A stretch of 64,000 bases of DNA from Chitinibacter sp046530675 (GCF_046530675.1 NZ_CP172558.1:2728001-2792000), one strand, 5' to 3'. Positions 26,876 to 35,593 are shown, numbered from the stretch's first letter. Translations and numbers: made by a program. Notes: generated by a model from the sequence alone, not told the origin.

Positions 26876-27631
26876 TTATTCGCTCAATTGCTCGCTAATG
26901 CGGCCAAAACGTCTTTCCCGTTGCTGATACCAAGCGATGGATTCAACGAGTTGTTCGCGCCCAAATTCTGGCCAGGCCAGATCGGTAAAATACAACTCGG
27001 TATAAGCTAGCTGCCAGAGCAGAAAGTTGCTGATTCGCTGCTCGCCGCCAGTGCGGATAAACAAGTCAGGATTGGGCGCGTACGCCATCGAAAGAAAGGG
27101 CGCAATATCCTCTTCACCAAAGCCATCGAGCAATTCGGGTTGGGCTTTGAGCATGGCTTTTGTTGCCTGCAAGACATCCCAATGACCGCCATAATCGGCA
27201 GCAATCGTCAGACACAAACCGGTATTGGCGGCAGTCAAATTTTCCGCTTGTTCAATCATTCGAACCAGTTCGGGAGAAAAACGCTCACGATTGCCGATGA
27301 TTTTCAAGCGAATATTATTCCTGACCATACGCTCAATTTCAGTATCCAACACCTGCAAAAACAAGCCCATCAGAAATGTGACTTCATCAGCGGGCCGACG
27401 CCAGTTTTCGCTGGAAAACGCAAAAACAGTCAGATAGCCAATATTAAATTCATCGCAAGCTCGAATCACATCGCGCAGTGCATCTACGCCTTTTTTATGG
27501 CCATAAACGCGCGGCATCATCCGTTTTTTTGCCCAACGCCCATTGCCATCCATGATGATGGCAATGTGTTGCGGAATTTTGCCCTGCACGATATCGACTA
27601 TCTGCTCGCTGGCACGACTAAACAAAGCCAC
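26876..27631 (-). CDS. uppS: Undecaprenyl diphosphate synthase
   Basis: UppS adds eight isopentenyl units in cis to farnesyl diphosphate to form the C55 carrier lipid for peptidoglycan and O-antigen synthesis. The 251-residue protein shows the catalytic Asp motif HIAIIMDGNGRWAKKR, the YLTVFAFSSENWRRP segment and the C-terminal DLFIRTGGEQRISNFLLWQ. It lies between frr and cdsA, the standard order in proteobacteria. Confidence 0.96.
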   Translation of the reverse strand: MALFSRASEQIVDIVQGKIPQHIAIIMDGNGRWAKKRMMPRVYGHKKGVDALRDVIRACDEFNIGYLTVFAFSSENWRRPADEVTFLMGLFLQVLDTEIERMVRNNIRLKIIGNRERFSPELVRMIEQAENLTAANTGLCLTIAADYGGHWDVLQATKAMLKAQPELLDGFGEEDIAPFLSMAYAPNPDLFIRTGGEQRISNFLLWQLAYTELYFTDLAWPEFGREQLVESIAWYQQRERRFGRISEQLSE

Positions 27632-27668
27632 GTTGTTCGCCTTTTGAACCTGTTTCTCGAACCGAACT

Positions 27669-28226
27669 TTATACGGTCATCAATTCTTTTTCTTTCTCGG
27701 CCAGTTGGCGATCCAGATCGGCGATGTATTTATCAGTCAGTTTTTGTACTTCATCCTGACCACGGCGCTCTTCGTCTTCTGAAATTTCCTTGTCTTTCAG
27801 TGCACGTTTGAGCTGCTCGTTCGCGTCGCGACGCACATTACGCACAGCAACGCGCGCATCTTCGGTTTCACCGCGTACGACTTTGATCAAATCTTTCCGG
27901 CGCTCTTCAGTCAGCATCGGCATTGGAACGCGAATCAACTCACCTTGCGTGGCAGGATTCAGGCCCAAATCACAGTCACGAATCGCTTTTTCTACTTTGC
28001 CAACCATGTTTTTTTCATAAGGTTGAGCACCGATCGTACGTGAATCGATCAAGGTGATATTTGCCACTTGATTGACTGGCACCATGCTGCCGTAATACTC
28101 AACTTGAACGTGATCAAGCAGACCCGTATGGGCACGACCAGTCCGAATTTTGGTCAGATCTGTTTTCAGCTTCTCGGCCGTCTTGGCCATTTTATCTTCG
28201 GTTGATTTTTTGATATCAGCGATCAT
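27669..28226 (-). CDS. frr: Ribosome recycling factor
   Basis: RRF, with EF-G, splits the post-termination ribosome. The 185-residue protein has the canonical start MIADIKKSTEDKMAKTAE, the hinge and three-helix bundle, and the conserved blocks KIRTGRAHTGLLDHV and LTEERRKDLIKVVRGE. The open frame extends to 28256, but the ATG at 28226 gives the normal length and start. It lies downstream of pyrH, with a terminator hairpin in between at 28288-28314. Confidence 0.95.
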   Translation of the reverse strand: MIADIKKSTEDKMAKTAEKLKTDLTKIRTGRAHTGLLDHVQVEYYGSMVPVNQVANITLIDSRTIGAQPYEKNMVGKVEKAIRDCDLGLNPATQGELIRVPMPMLTEERRKDLIKVVRGETEDARVAVRNVRRDANEQLKRALKDKEISEDEERRGQDEVQKLTDKYIADLDRQLAEKEKELMTV

Positions 28227-28287
28227 GTTTGGATAACCCCTACAACGCTTGTGCAACAGTACTACCCGTCACCGGGCGAGTCACAAT

Positions 28288-28314
28288 AAAAAAACAGGCG
28301 GGATTATACCCGCC
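28288..28314 (-). terminator. Terminator/attenuator between pyrH and frr
   Basis: Minus-strand hairpin GGCGGG / CCCGCC around a TATAAT loop, followed closely by seven T residues. It lies 41 bases after the pyrH stop. It would end or attenuate the pyrH message before frr. The loop also happens to spell a -10 hexamer. Confidence 0.8.
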
Positions 28315-28354
28315 CGCCGAGATGAGTTCGACCCATCTTGAGTTTGATACAATT

Positions 28355-29074
28355 TCAGCAGTGTACCAGCGTACCCTCATCTTCCCCAAGCACTACGCGC
28401 TTTAAAGCGCCCTGCTTGAAAATACTCAGCACACAAATATTCATTTTCTGGTCGCGACACAGCGCAAATGCAGTCGCGTCCATCACTTTCAAATTGCGAC
28501 CAATCGCTTCATCAAAAGTCACGGTCTGATAACGCACAGCATCCGGATTTTTCTTCGGATCATCGGTATAAACGCCATCGACTTTGGTCGCTTTCAACAC
28601 GATATCCGCCCCCACCTCCATACCGCGCAAAGCAGCCGCCGTATCGGTCGTAAAGAACGGGTTGCCGGTACCGGCGCCAAAAATCACGACTTTACCTTCT
28701 TCAAGGTAACGGATTGCCTTGCCACGAATATAAGGTTCAGCCACTTGCTGGATAGTCAGTGCCGATTGCACACGCGATACAATGCCCGCATGCTTCATGG
28801 CATCCTGCAGCGCCAACGCATTCATCACGGTCGCCAACATGCCCATATAATCAGCTGTTGCGCGATCCATACCGGATGCAGCCGGAGCCACACCGCGGAA
28901 AATATTACCGCCGCCGATCACGATGGCCACCTGGACCCCCAGATCAACGACGTCTTTAATTTCTTGTACGATTCGGTCGATAGTGGCGCGATTGATGCCG
29001 TAGCTATCATCCCCCATCAATGCTTCGCCGGAGAGTTTTAATAAAATTCGTTTGTATTTTGTAGGCAGGCTCAT
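28355..29074 (-). CDS. pyrH: UMP kinase
   Basis: PyrH phosphorylates UMP to UDP for nucleotide and nucleotide-sugar synthesis. It is a bacterial amino-acid-kinase-fold enzyme and a target of feedback by UTP. The 239-residue protein shows KRILLKLSGEALMGDDSYGI, VIGGGNIFRG, GAGTGNPFFTTDTAAALRG and KATKVDGVYTDDPKKNPDA. Its position between tsf and frr is the standard order. Confidence 0.96.
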   Translation of the reverse strand: MSLPTKYKRILLKLSGEALMGDDSYGINRATIDRIVQEIKDVVDLGVQVAIVIGGGNIFRGVAPAASGMDRATADYMGMLATVMNALALQDAMKHAGIVSRVQSALTIQQVAEPYIRGKAIRYLEEGKVVIFGAGTGNPFFTTDTAAALRGMEVGADIVLKATKVDGVYTDDPKKNPDAVRYQTVTFDEAIGRNLKVMDATAFALCRDQKMNICVLSIFKQGALKRVVLGEDEGTLVHC

Positions 29075-29123
29075 ACATTGTTCCTTATTAAGTTTACTCG
29101 GGCGTGGTCGTGACCGTGGTCGT

Positions 29124-29153
29124 AAAAACGCCGCGCGTTAAGGCGCGGCGTTT
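29124..29153 (-). terminator. Terminator after tsf
   Basis: Minus-strand hairpin AACGCCGCGC / GCGCGGCGTT followed by a run of five T residues, 42 bases after the tsf stop codon. Such a strong GC stem separates the rpsB-tsf unit from pyrH. Confidence 0.85.
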
Positions 29154-29194
29154 ACAATCAAACTGCGCGACGTTCAATCACTCTAATACTAGAC

Positions 29195-30079
29195 TTAGAG
29201 TTGAGCTGCTGCAGCGACTTCAGCGGCGTAATCAACCACTTTTTTCTCAATGCCTTCACCAACGGTGAACATTGTGAATGCAGTAATCGTTGCACCTTTG
29301 GCTTTCACCAGTTGCTCGATGGTTTGTTTGCCATCTTCAGCTTTAATGAAGACTTGGTTCAGCAAAGTGACATCTTTCAGGAACTTGGCAACTGTACCTT
29401 CAGCGATTTTTTCCAGCATTGCTTCTGGTTTGTTATCTGCCTTAGCGCGTTCGATTGCAACGCGGCGCTCAGTTTCGATCAACTCTGCATCCACACCAGA
29501 CGCATCCAATGCTTTTGGCTTGCTTGCAGCAATGTGCATCGCCAGATCACGACCCAGTTGCTCGTCGCCACCGGTCACGTCAACCATAACGCCGATTTTC
29601 GCGCCGTGCAGGTAAGCAGCCAATTGGCCAGCAGACTCGTAACGAACGAAACGACGCAAAGTCATGTTCTCGCCCAATTTAGCGATGATGGCATTGCGAG
29701 CTTCTTCAACAGTTTCGCCAGAATCAAGCTTCACTTCACCCAGAGCAGCAACATCAGCAGGGTTTGCAGTTGCAACCGCTTTCGCACACGCTTTGGCAAA
29801 TGCAGCAAAGTTTTCGTCTTTACCTACAAAGTCAGTTTCGCAGTTCACTTCGATGATTGCGCCTACTTTCTTGTCATCAGAAATGTAAGCAACAACAGTA
29901 CCTTCAGCAGCAGTACGGCCAGCCATTTTCGAAGCTTTATTGCCTGATTTAATACGCAATACTTCTTCAGCTTTTTTGATATCGCCATCGGCTTCAACGA
30001 GCGCTTTTTTGCACTCCATCATGCCAAGACCAGTCAGTTCGCGCAGTTCGGCGACCATTTTTGCAGTAATTGCAGCCAT
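29195..30079 (-). CDS. tsf: Translation elongation factor Ts
   Basis: EF-Ts exchanges GDP for GTP on EF-Tu. The 294-residue protein begins with the UBA-like domain (MAAITAKMVAELRELTGLGM, then ECKKALVEADGDIKKAEEVL) and contains the core motif INCETDFV as VNCETDFVGKDENF, followed by the dimerisation subdomains. It is preceded by rpsB and a small hairpin at 30128-30152. Codon use is strongly biased, as expected for a highly expressed gene. Confidence 0.97.
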   Translation of the reverse strand: MAAITAKMVAELRELTGLGMMECKKALVEADGDIKKAEEVLRIKSGNKASKMAGRTAAEGTVVAYISDDKKVGAIIEVNCETDFVGKDENFAAFAKACAKAVATANPADVAALGEVKLDSGETVEEARNAIIAKLGENMTLRRFVRYESAGQLAAYLHGAKIGVMVDVTGGDEQLGRDLAMHIAASKPKALDASGVDAELIETERRVAIERAKADNKPEAMLEKIAEGTVAKFLKDVTLLNQVFIKAEDGKQTIEQLVKAKGATITAFTMFTVGEGIEKKVVDYAAEVAAAAQL

Positions 30080-30127
30080 GAATTTCTCCTGAAATATCGG
30101 ACTTCAGTTTATTGGATATTTGTTACG

Positions 30128-30152
30128 AAAAAGGGGCGAAACGCCCCTTTTT
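30128..30152 (-). terminator. Hairpin between rpsB and tsf
   Basis: AAAAAGGGGCG and its perfect complement surround an AAA loop, so the T-run is built into the stem and works on either strand. It lies 24 bases after the rpsB stop. It probably reduces, without abolishing, transcription into tsf, as known for rpsB-tsf in other bacteria. Confidence 0.7.
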
Positions 30153-30176
30153 GAATGATTTCGCGTAAAGCCTGAA

Positions 30177-30902
30177 TTACTCGGCAGCAGCTTCGCTAAC
30201 TGCAGCAACCAGCGCTTGAGTCGCTTGGTTACGACCTTCCAGAATCGCGTCAGCTACAGCGCGAGCGTACAAACGGATCGCACGGGCAGAGTCATCGTTA
30301 CCTGGAATGATGTAATCGATACCTTCTGGGTTGTTGTTAGTATCAACAACACCAATTACAGGGATACCAAGCTTTTTAGCTTCAACGATCGTACCAGCTT
30401 GGTAACCAGTGTCGATAACGAAAATCGCATCTGGCAAGCCGCCCATCTCGTTGATGCCGCCCAATGAACGCTCGAGTTTTTCAACTGCGCGTTTCATGTC
30501 CAGCAACTCTTTCTTGCCGTAGCCAGTGCCTTCAGCATTTTCCAGAACGGCTTTCATGTCGTTCATGCGTTTGATCGACTGCTTAACTGTTTTGTAGTTA
30601 GTCAGCATACCGCCCAACCAGCGGTGGTCAACGAATGGAGAATTTGCGCGAGCAGCTTCTTCAGCGATGATTTCACGAGCAGCGCGTTTAGTACCTACGA
30701 ACAATACGTTGCCTTTGTTTGCAGACAATTGACGCACGAATTTCAGTGCATCTTCAAACATTGGCAGTGTTTTTTCGAGGTTGATAATGTGAATCTTGTT
30801 GCGAGCGCCGAAAATGTATTTGCCCATTTTCGGGTTCCAGTAACGGGTTTGGTGGCCGAAGTGTACGCCGGCTTCCAGCATATCGCGCATGCTAACAGAC
30901 AT
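30177..30902 (-). CDS. rpsB: 30S ribosomal protein S2
   Basis: S2 is a peripheral protein of the small ribosomal subunit and is needed for S1 binding. The 241-residue protein starts MSVSMRDMLEAGVHFGHQTR and contains PKMGKYIFGARNKIHIINLE and the C-terminal IPGNDDSARAIRLYARAVAD, all diagnostic. The frame stays open far upstream (to 31211), but the ATG at 30902 behind TGGAGAAA is the correct start. It heads the long minus-strand cluster and is preceded by a structured leader and a strong promoter. Confidence 0.97.
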   Translation of the reverse strand: MSVSMRDMLEAGVHFGHQTRYWNPKMGKYIFGARNKIHIINLEKTLPMFEDALKFVRQLSANKGNVLFVGTKRAAREIIAEEAARANSPFVDHRWLGGMLTNYKTVKQSIKRMNDMKAVLENAEGTGYGKKELLDMKRAVEKLERSLGGINEMGGLPDAIFVIDTGYQAGTIVEAKKLGIPVIGVVDTNNNPEGIDYIIPGNDDSARAIRLYARAVADAILEGRNQATQALVAAVSEAAAE

Positions 30903-31022
30903 TGATTTCTCCAAAGTCTCAGGGGTTAAGGTCTTCCGCCCGTAGGAACTTAACAACGAATTAAGCACCCTTGAGTTACGGACGGGAAAATTACTGCGCA
31001 ACCATTGCACAGCTAGCCGGCG
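30903..31022 (-). promoter_or_regulatory. rpsB leader, possible S2 autoregulatory region
   Basis: The untranslated leader of about 110 bases contains a segment TTCCCGTCCGTA that can pair with CCTACGGGCGGAA some 45 bases downstream, enclosing further short stems. S2 represses its own message through the rpsB leader in other bacteria. Autoregulation here is inferred from position and base pairing only. Confidence 0.4.
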
Positions 31023-31052
31023 ATTATAACCGGCAATGAGGTAAAAGTTCAA
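31023..31052 (-). promoter_or_regulatory. rpsB: Sigma-70 promoter of rpsB
   Basis: TTGAAC (31052-31047) and a perfect TATAAT (31028-31023), 18 bp apart on the minus strand, about 120 bases upstream of the rpsB ATG. Confidence 0.6.
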
Positions 31053-31065
31053 GCCGGACGGCTTC

Positions 31066-31851
31066 TTATTTACAAGCCAATGCAGCGCAAAGGCTAGCAA
31101 TTTTTTGTTCGCAGTCCGCCAGCAACGCGGCATCACCCAGATTCTGCGCAATCGCCAGTCGCAAGCGATAATCGTCCAGCAGCCAATCCGGACGCGCCAA
31201 TTCACGATCAAGCACTAAAGCACTGTCGATATTGGGCAAGGCCGCCTCAGCCTGCTGCTGCATCAACAGCGCCTGAGCTTGAAGCCGGTATGCGTGAGCG
31301 CGCTCGGCCTTTTCTTCAGCAGGTGCTCCATTGAGAACCGCAGCCGAAACGCGCAGCACTTGTTCCCAATCCTTCTCCGCTACGGCGATTTGTGCCGCGA
31401 GATTACTTTGCGACCATTGCAAGCGACACGGCTGAGCGCATAATTGCTCGGACAAGGCCAAATGCTGGCGCGCGAGCTGAGGTTCGGTTAAATACAATTG
31501 CGCCAACTGCAAACTGGCTTGCGAGCGATGCTCGGTGGCAAACAAGTTTTGTTCTGGCATGACGCGCAAAGTTTGCTTGGCCGCTTCAAATTCACCCAGT
31601 TTATACTGGCTCTGCGCCAACCCTAATCGCGCCATTCCCTGCCCGCCCCAGTCATCCAGAGCCTGATAGCGCAGCAGCGCATCCTGCCAAAGCAAAGCAG
31701 CATCAGCGGCATATCCGGCACGTATTGCCTTCAACGCCTTTTCATGACTAAGTTGCACAGCCATACGCAGGGAGGGTATTTCCGGCTTTGGTGCCGAGGA
31801 ACAGGCCGTCAAACCCACTGCCAGCAGCGTGAGCATTAAATATTTATTCAT
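31066..31851 (-). CDS. Predicted lipoprotein with TPR-like helices, in Mce operon
   Basis: This 261-residue protein has a lipoprotein signal (MNKYLMLTLLAVGLTACSS, lipobox LTAC, Cys17). The mature part is made of helical pairs resembling TPR repeats, for example LGLAQSQYKLGEFEAAKQTL and QASLQLAQLYLTEPQLARQH. It is the last gene of the Mce-type operon; its ATG overlaps the MCE gene's stop by one base. Other Mce operons often end in a PqiC-like lipoprotein; this one does not look like PqiC. It may bridge the MCE protein to the outer membrane, but this is inference. The rpsB promoter begins right after it. Confidence 0.7.
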   Translation of the reverse strand: MNKYLMLTLLAVGLTACSSAPKPEIPSLRMAVQLSHEKALKAIRAGYAADAALLWQDALLRYQALDDWGGQGMARLGLAQSQYKLGEFEAAKQTLRVMPEQNLFATEHRSQASLQLAQLYLTEPQLARQHLALSEQLCAQPCRLQWSQSNLAAQIAVAEKDWEQVLRVSAAVLNGAPAEEKAERAHAYRLQAQALLMQQQAEAALPNIDSALVLDRELARPDWLLDDYRLRLAIAQNLGDAALLADCEQKIASLCAALACK

Positions 31852-32825
31852 TAGCGACTCTCCGCAACAGGGGCCGTCAATGGCGCTCGCTCGAAACTAC
31901 TGCTCAGCGGCCAGATTTGCTGAATCGCCTCGACGGTCTGATCGGTGCGGCGCACCAGTTCATCGCCATGCCTTACCAAGGACGGCAATTGCGGCGCGGC
32001 CTGCTCGACCGAACGCCGCAACACGCGCATCGTCGCACTGGCATCCTCAGTAATGGCCTGTACATTGTGTACGCTGGACGCTGCACCGCTCAAAATCGGC
32101 GGCATTTGTTTCGCGAACTCGCTGGCAATCCCATCAGCACGAACCAGTAATTGATCGGCGCTGCGCAAAGTGCTTTTCATTTCCTGATTCATCAAGCGAT
32201 CACTGCTTTCGAGTAATTGATTCAGTTTTTCTCGCGTTTCACGCACCTCAGCGGTCAAGAGCTGAACATTGGTCAAGGTCTGGCGAATATCGCCCTTCGG
32301 GTCGTTCACATAATCGAGCGTTTGCTGAACCGATTCAAAAATCGGTACCGTGCGATTGCGCAAATCAAGCGCGATATCAGCCAAACCCAGAGCTGGCGCA
32401 AACGGCAATACGCCGCCCACTTTCATCATCGGCGCCTTGGCCGAGCCGCCCGAAATTTCGATAAAATGATCGCCGATCAGGCCATCCTGCTGCAGGATGG
32501 CCAGCGCATCATTTTTCACCCACTTCATATAGCGGTTTTCAATCAGCAAAGCGACGTCGACCTTGGCCTGATCATTCAGCGAAACTTCATCGACGACGCC
32601 GATGCGAAATCCAGACAAACGCACCTGCATTCCCGGTGCCAGCCCCGCTCCGCTTTCGGCGACAAAATGCAAACGCGCCTTGGGATTGAAATAACCCTGC
32701 CTTTCAGCGAGTACGGCCAGCAGAACAATGACCGCCAAAGCAATCACACTGGCAAAAACGCCCACCCGCCAGCCAAGCAGCTGAAAACGCGGGTCGATAT
32801 CTTTCAGAAAATGATGTTGTTTCAT
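31851..32825 (-). CDS. MCE-domain (MlaD-like) lipid transport protein
   Basis: This 324-residue protein has one N-terminal membrane helix (residues about 20-42, VGVFASVIALAVIVLLAVLA) and one MCE domain (about 48-130; RLSGFRIGVVDEVSL and GLIGDHFIEISGG). A long helical C-terminal region (about 165-300) with a coiled-coil character follows. MCE proteins form hexameric rings in the periplasm that carry phospholipids between membranes. It is longer than MlaD (about 180 residues) and closer in plan to proteins with long needle-like helices. It lies 2 bp from the ATPase-like gene and overlaps the lipoprotein gene. Confidence 0.88.
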   Translation of the reverse strand: MKQHHFLKDIDPRFQLLGWRVGVFASVIALAVIVLLAVLAERQGYFNPKARLHFVAESGAGLAPGMQVRLSGFRIGVVDEVSLNDQAKVDVALLIENRYMKWVKNDALAILQQDGLIGDHFIEISGGSAKAPMMKVGGVLPFAPALGLADIALDLRNRTVPIFESVQQTLDYVNDPKGDIRQTLTNVQLLTAEVRETREKLNQLLESSDRLMNQEMKSTLRSADQLLVRADGIASEFAKQMPPILSGAASSVHNVQAITEDASATMRVLRRSVEQAAPQLPSLVRHGDELVRRTDQTVEAIQQIWPLSSSFERAPLTAPVAESR

Positions 32826-32827
32826 AA

Positions 32828-33418
32828 TCAGGCAATTTCAGTCTGGATTTCGGTCAATATTTCCACAGGGGTATACCCCGCAGGCGCTTCACCAGAAACG
32901 ATTAAAAATAAATACTCTATACCCGTATACGAATCAAACAATTGCGCCAATAAAGTATTGCGCTCGCGTGATTTAGCCAGCCAGTCCAGCCATTCATGCT
33001 CCAGCACCAGAAACCTGGGCTGTTGCAACAAGGCGCGCAATAGAGCAACCAACCGCCGGTTGCCTGTATCGAGTTGCGCTGGCAACAGGGACAAATGATG
33101 CGTCACCTGTTCATGATCAATAGCAAAAGCCGCCAGAAAATCTTGCAAGCGTCGATCAAGCTCAGCCAAGCTGGCACCCGAATGGTACCAGCTGGGCAAA
33201 ACCAAATTTTCCCAAACGCGCAAATTGCTGATCAACACCGGCTTGGCTGCCAGAATTCCCAGTGCGCCCTGCGCCTGCGAATGAATCCGTCTGGCCAGCT
33301 CGCTGATCAGCAACTGACTCTGATCTTCATCCTCGAGCACAAAAGCATAGCGCCCCGGTATCAACAAAGGATCAGGTTTAAATTGCCAGTGAGCAGGAAG
33401 ATTCTGTTTATCCATCAT
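32828..33418 (-). CDS. Degenerate ABC ATPase-like subunit of an Mce transporter
   Basis: This protein of about 196 residues sits where the MlaF-like ATPase should be, and the ABC fold can still be traced, but all catalytic motifs are altered. At the Walker A position GRYAFVLEDEDQSQLLISEL has no GxxGxGK[S/T]. The signature and Walker B region reads SLLPAQLDTGNRRLVALLRA then PRFLVLEHEW, without LSGGQ or the DE pair. The H-loop position reads FLIVSGE, with no His. The frame is intact and closely spaced with its neighbours, so it is probably a pseudo-ATPase rather than a decayed gene. The start ATG-ATG at 33418 is chosen; GTG at 33439 is possible. Confidence 0.7.
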   Translation of the reverse strand: MMDKQNLPAHWQFKPDPLLIPGRYAFVLEDEDQSQLLISELARRIHSQAQGALGILAAKPVLISNLRVWENLVLPSWYHSGASLAELDRRLQDFLAAFAIDHEQVTHHLSLLPAQLDTGNRRLVALLRALLQQPRFLVLEHEWLDWLAKSRERNTLLAQLFDSYTGIEYLFLIVSGEAPAGYTPVEILTEIQTEIA

Positions 33419-33443
33419 TGACTCGTTGAAATTCGCCACGCCA

Positions 33444-34136
33444 TTACACAAAAGCCCAGCACAAATCGAGTGCAAACAAGGCAAATAAGCCCCGCATCAC
33501 GGCACGTGAAGCTGCGCGCGGAATCTCGGTCGCACTCAGTTGCACATGCAAACCAGCATGGCAGGCCAGAATGCCACCAGCCAGCCCAAAACTCGCCGCC
33601 TTGGCCAGACAGAGCGCCACTTCGCTCACCCGCAATACTCGTTCGATGGCCAGAACCTGATAACTCGCATCCCAGCCAGCGATCATCAGTATTCCTCCCA
33701 GCATGGCACCAAAAGCCATGCACGCGGTCAGCAACATTGATGAGCTCATCATGCCGAAAACGCGCGGCAACACCAAATAACTATTGACCGGAATATTCAT
33801 TCGTCCGAGTTCGCGCACTTCGCCATTGATTCGCATCGAAGCCAACTCAATCGCAATCGCCGAAGCCGAGCGCGCCATAATAATCAGCACCGTCAAGAAA
33901 GGTGCCAGCTCGGTAAACGTCAGTGAACCGAGCAAACGCATCGCCGCATCACGGCTTTGCCCATACTGGCCGTGCAATTGCGCCACGACAATCCCGCCCA
34001 ATGCAAAACCGATCAGAAACATCAACCATGCCGCTTCGTTGGCAGTGAAATAGACCTGCTTTAAATAGACACGGCGTACTGGTGCATGACGAAAGCCCGA
34101 AAGTGCCAGCAATGAATGTCCCAGCCAATTTTTCAC
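33444..34136 (-). CDS. MlaE-like permease of an Mce-type ABC transporter
   Basis: This 230-residue integral membrane protein belongs to the MlaE permease family, which with an ATPase and an MCE ring moves phospholipids at the inner membrane. It has about five hydrophobic segments. The family's conserved region reads IIMARSASAIAIELASMRINGEV, split here around residue 92, followed by LGRMNIPVNSYLVLPRV. It starts at a GTG (34136). It is the first gene of the operon permease / pseudo-ATPase / MCE protein / lipoprotein. It is transcribed divergently from trxB. Confidence 0.88.
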   Translation of the reverse strand: MKNWLGHSLLALSGFRHAPVRRVYLKQVYFTANEAAWLMFLIGFALGGIVVAQLHGQYGQSRDAAMRLLGSLTFTELAPFLTVLIIMARSASAIAIELASMRINGEVRELGRMNIPVNSYLVLPRVFGMMSSSMLLTACMAFGAMLGGILMIAGWDASYQVLAIERVLRVSEVALCLAKAASFGLAGGILACHAGLHVQLSATEIPRAASRAVMRGLFALFALDLCWAFV

Positions 34137-34340
34137 AGTGTTGATTCCATCCAGAGGTCAGCCACACAAGGCGCGTACGATGCGCCCTATCGTTACGATA
34201 GCAACAAACGAATAGAAGACCATCGCAGAAGGCTTTAAACTAGCGCCATTCTAACAGCCCGGCATGGCGGTCAGTGCACTTGCCGGGCTCTGCAGCGATA
34301 AAACAACTCAATCCAACAACTGATCTGATAGGAACACAAT

Positions 34341-35294
34341 ATGGCGACTCAACACCACCGCTTGCTGATTCTGGGCTCTGGCCCTGCCGGTTACACCGCT
34401 GCTGTTTACGCTGCGCGCGCCAATCTGAAACCGGTTTTGATCACCGGCATCGCGCAAGGCGGTCAATTGATGACGACCACTGACGTCGATAACTGGCCAG
34501 CCGATGCCGACGGCGTGCAAGGCCCTGAGCTGATGAGCCGCTTTCAGAAACACGCCGAGCGTTTTGGCACTCAAATGATTTTCGATCATATCCACACGAC
34601 GCATCTGAACGAAAAACCGATCCGTCTGGTCGGCGATTCGGCCGAATACACCTGCGACGCGCTGATTATCGCAACCGGCGCTTCGGCACAATATCTGGGA
34701 ATTCCATCGGAAGAAGCATTTGCCGGTCGCGGCGTTTCAGCTTGCGCAACGTGCGACGGTTTCTTCTACCGTGGCAAGCCGGTCGCTGTCGTCGGTGGCG
34801 GCAATACCGCCGTTGAAGAAGCGCTGTATCTGGCCAATATCGCCAGCCACGTGACGCTGATTCACCGCCGCGACACCTTCCGCTCGGAAAAAATCCTGAT
34901 CGATCATCTGATGGAAAAAGTGGCCGAGGGCAAAATCACGCTCGAACTGAACCAAACACTCGATGAAGTGCTGGGCGACGCCAGCGGCGTGACCGGCGCG
35001 CGTTTGAAACAGTTTGGCGGCGACTCAACGAAAGAATTGACGGTAGACGGCGTTTTCATCGCAATTGGTCACAAACCGAACACCGATATTTTCAAAGGCC
35101 AGCTCGAGATGGACGCGACCGGCTATTTAATCACCCAAGGCGGGCGCAACGGTAACGCCACGGCAACCAGCGTGCCGGGCGTATTTGCTGCGGGTGACGT
35201 GCAGGATCATATCTATCGTCAGGCAGTCACTTCAGCCGCCAGCGGCTGTCAAGCTGCGCTCGACGCGGATCGTTACCTGGAAACATTGCGCTAA
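34341..35294 (+). CDS. trxB: Thioredoxin-disulfide reductase
   Basis: TrxB uses NADPH and FAD to reduce thioredoxin in the cytoplasm. The 317-residue protein has the FAD motif GSGPAGYTAAVYAARA, the redox pair Cys135-Ala-Thr-Cys138 (SACATCDGFFYRG), the NADPH motif VVGGGNTAVEEALYLA and the C-terminal FAD motif VFAAGDVQDHIYRQ. Length and motifs are canonical. It is monocistronic, with a strong terminator at 35355-35388. Confidence 0.97.
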   Translation: MATQHHRLLILGSGPAGYTAAVYAARANLKPVLITGIAQGGQLMTTTDVDNWPADADGVQGPELMSRFQKHAERFGTQMIFDHIHTTHLNEKPIRLVGDSAEYTCDALIIATGASAQYLGIPSEEAFAGRGVSACATCDGFFYRGKPVAVVGGGNTAVEEALYLANIASHVTLIHRRDTFRSEKILIDHLMEKVAEGKITLELNQTLDEVLGDASGVTGARLKQFGGDSTKELTVDGVFIAIGHKPNTDIFKGQLEMDATGYLITQGGRNGNATATSVPGVFAAGDVQDHIYRQAVTSAASGCQAALDADRYLETLR

Positions 35295-35300
35295 AACCCA

Positions 35301-35350
35301 AGGTATATTGCTACAAACCAATATATACATAGTCTGCAAGCATATACTCA
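35301..35350. repeat. Copy of the 50-bp GGTATA palindrome downstream of trxB
   Basis: AGGTATATTGCTACAAACC, central ATATATACATAG, then TCTGCAAGCATATACTC form an imperfect palindrome that resembles the element at 11737-11791. It starts six bases after the trxB stop codon, before the true terminator. Confidence 0.5.
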
Positions 35351-35354
35351 CAAG

Positions 35355-35388
35355 GCCTATTCATTGAAAAATGGATAGGCTTTTTTAT
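35355..35388 (+). terminator. trxB: Terminator of trxB
   Basis: GCCTATTCATT pairs with AATGGATAGGC with one mismatch, followed by six T residues. From here to 35593 (about 205 bases) no gene is seen; this stretch presumably holds the promoter of the next small gene. Confidence 0.85.
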
Positions 35389-35593
35389 TGCCGCTATCGA
35401 TCTGCAATGCGCCAACGCACGATCATTACTGACCCCTATCTTTCATCAGTTCTGTTGCAAAGATTCAATAAGCAGCAGAAAAGAATGGGCTGTAACACAA
35501 ATGACATCCATAATTGCCATGCTTACTGAGCTGTACTCGGGGCTACACTGCCACAAAGATTTACTGGTCTAACCTTTGCAATGAGGAATCACC

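Noticed and set aside
32868..32935. GGGGTATACCCC and TATACCCGTATAC pieces inside the pseudo-ATPase gene as copies of the GGTATA palindrome
   Set aside because: They are short, lie in coding sequence and lack the TGCAG inner boxes; probably chance.
32217..33098. 293-codon plus-strand frame across the MCE and pseudo-ATPase genes
   Set aside because: It crosses a gene boundary of the opposite operon and has no recognisable features.
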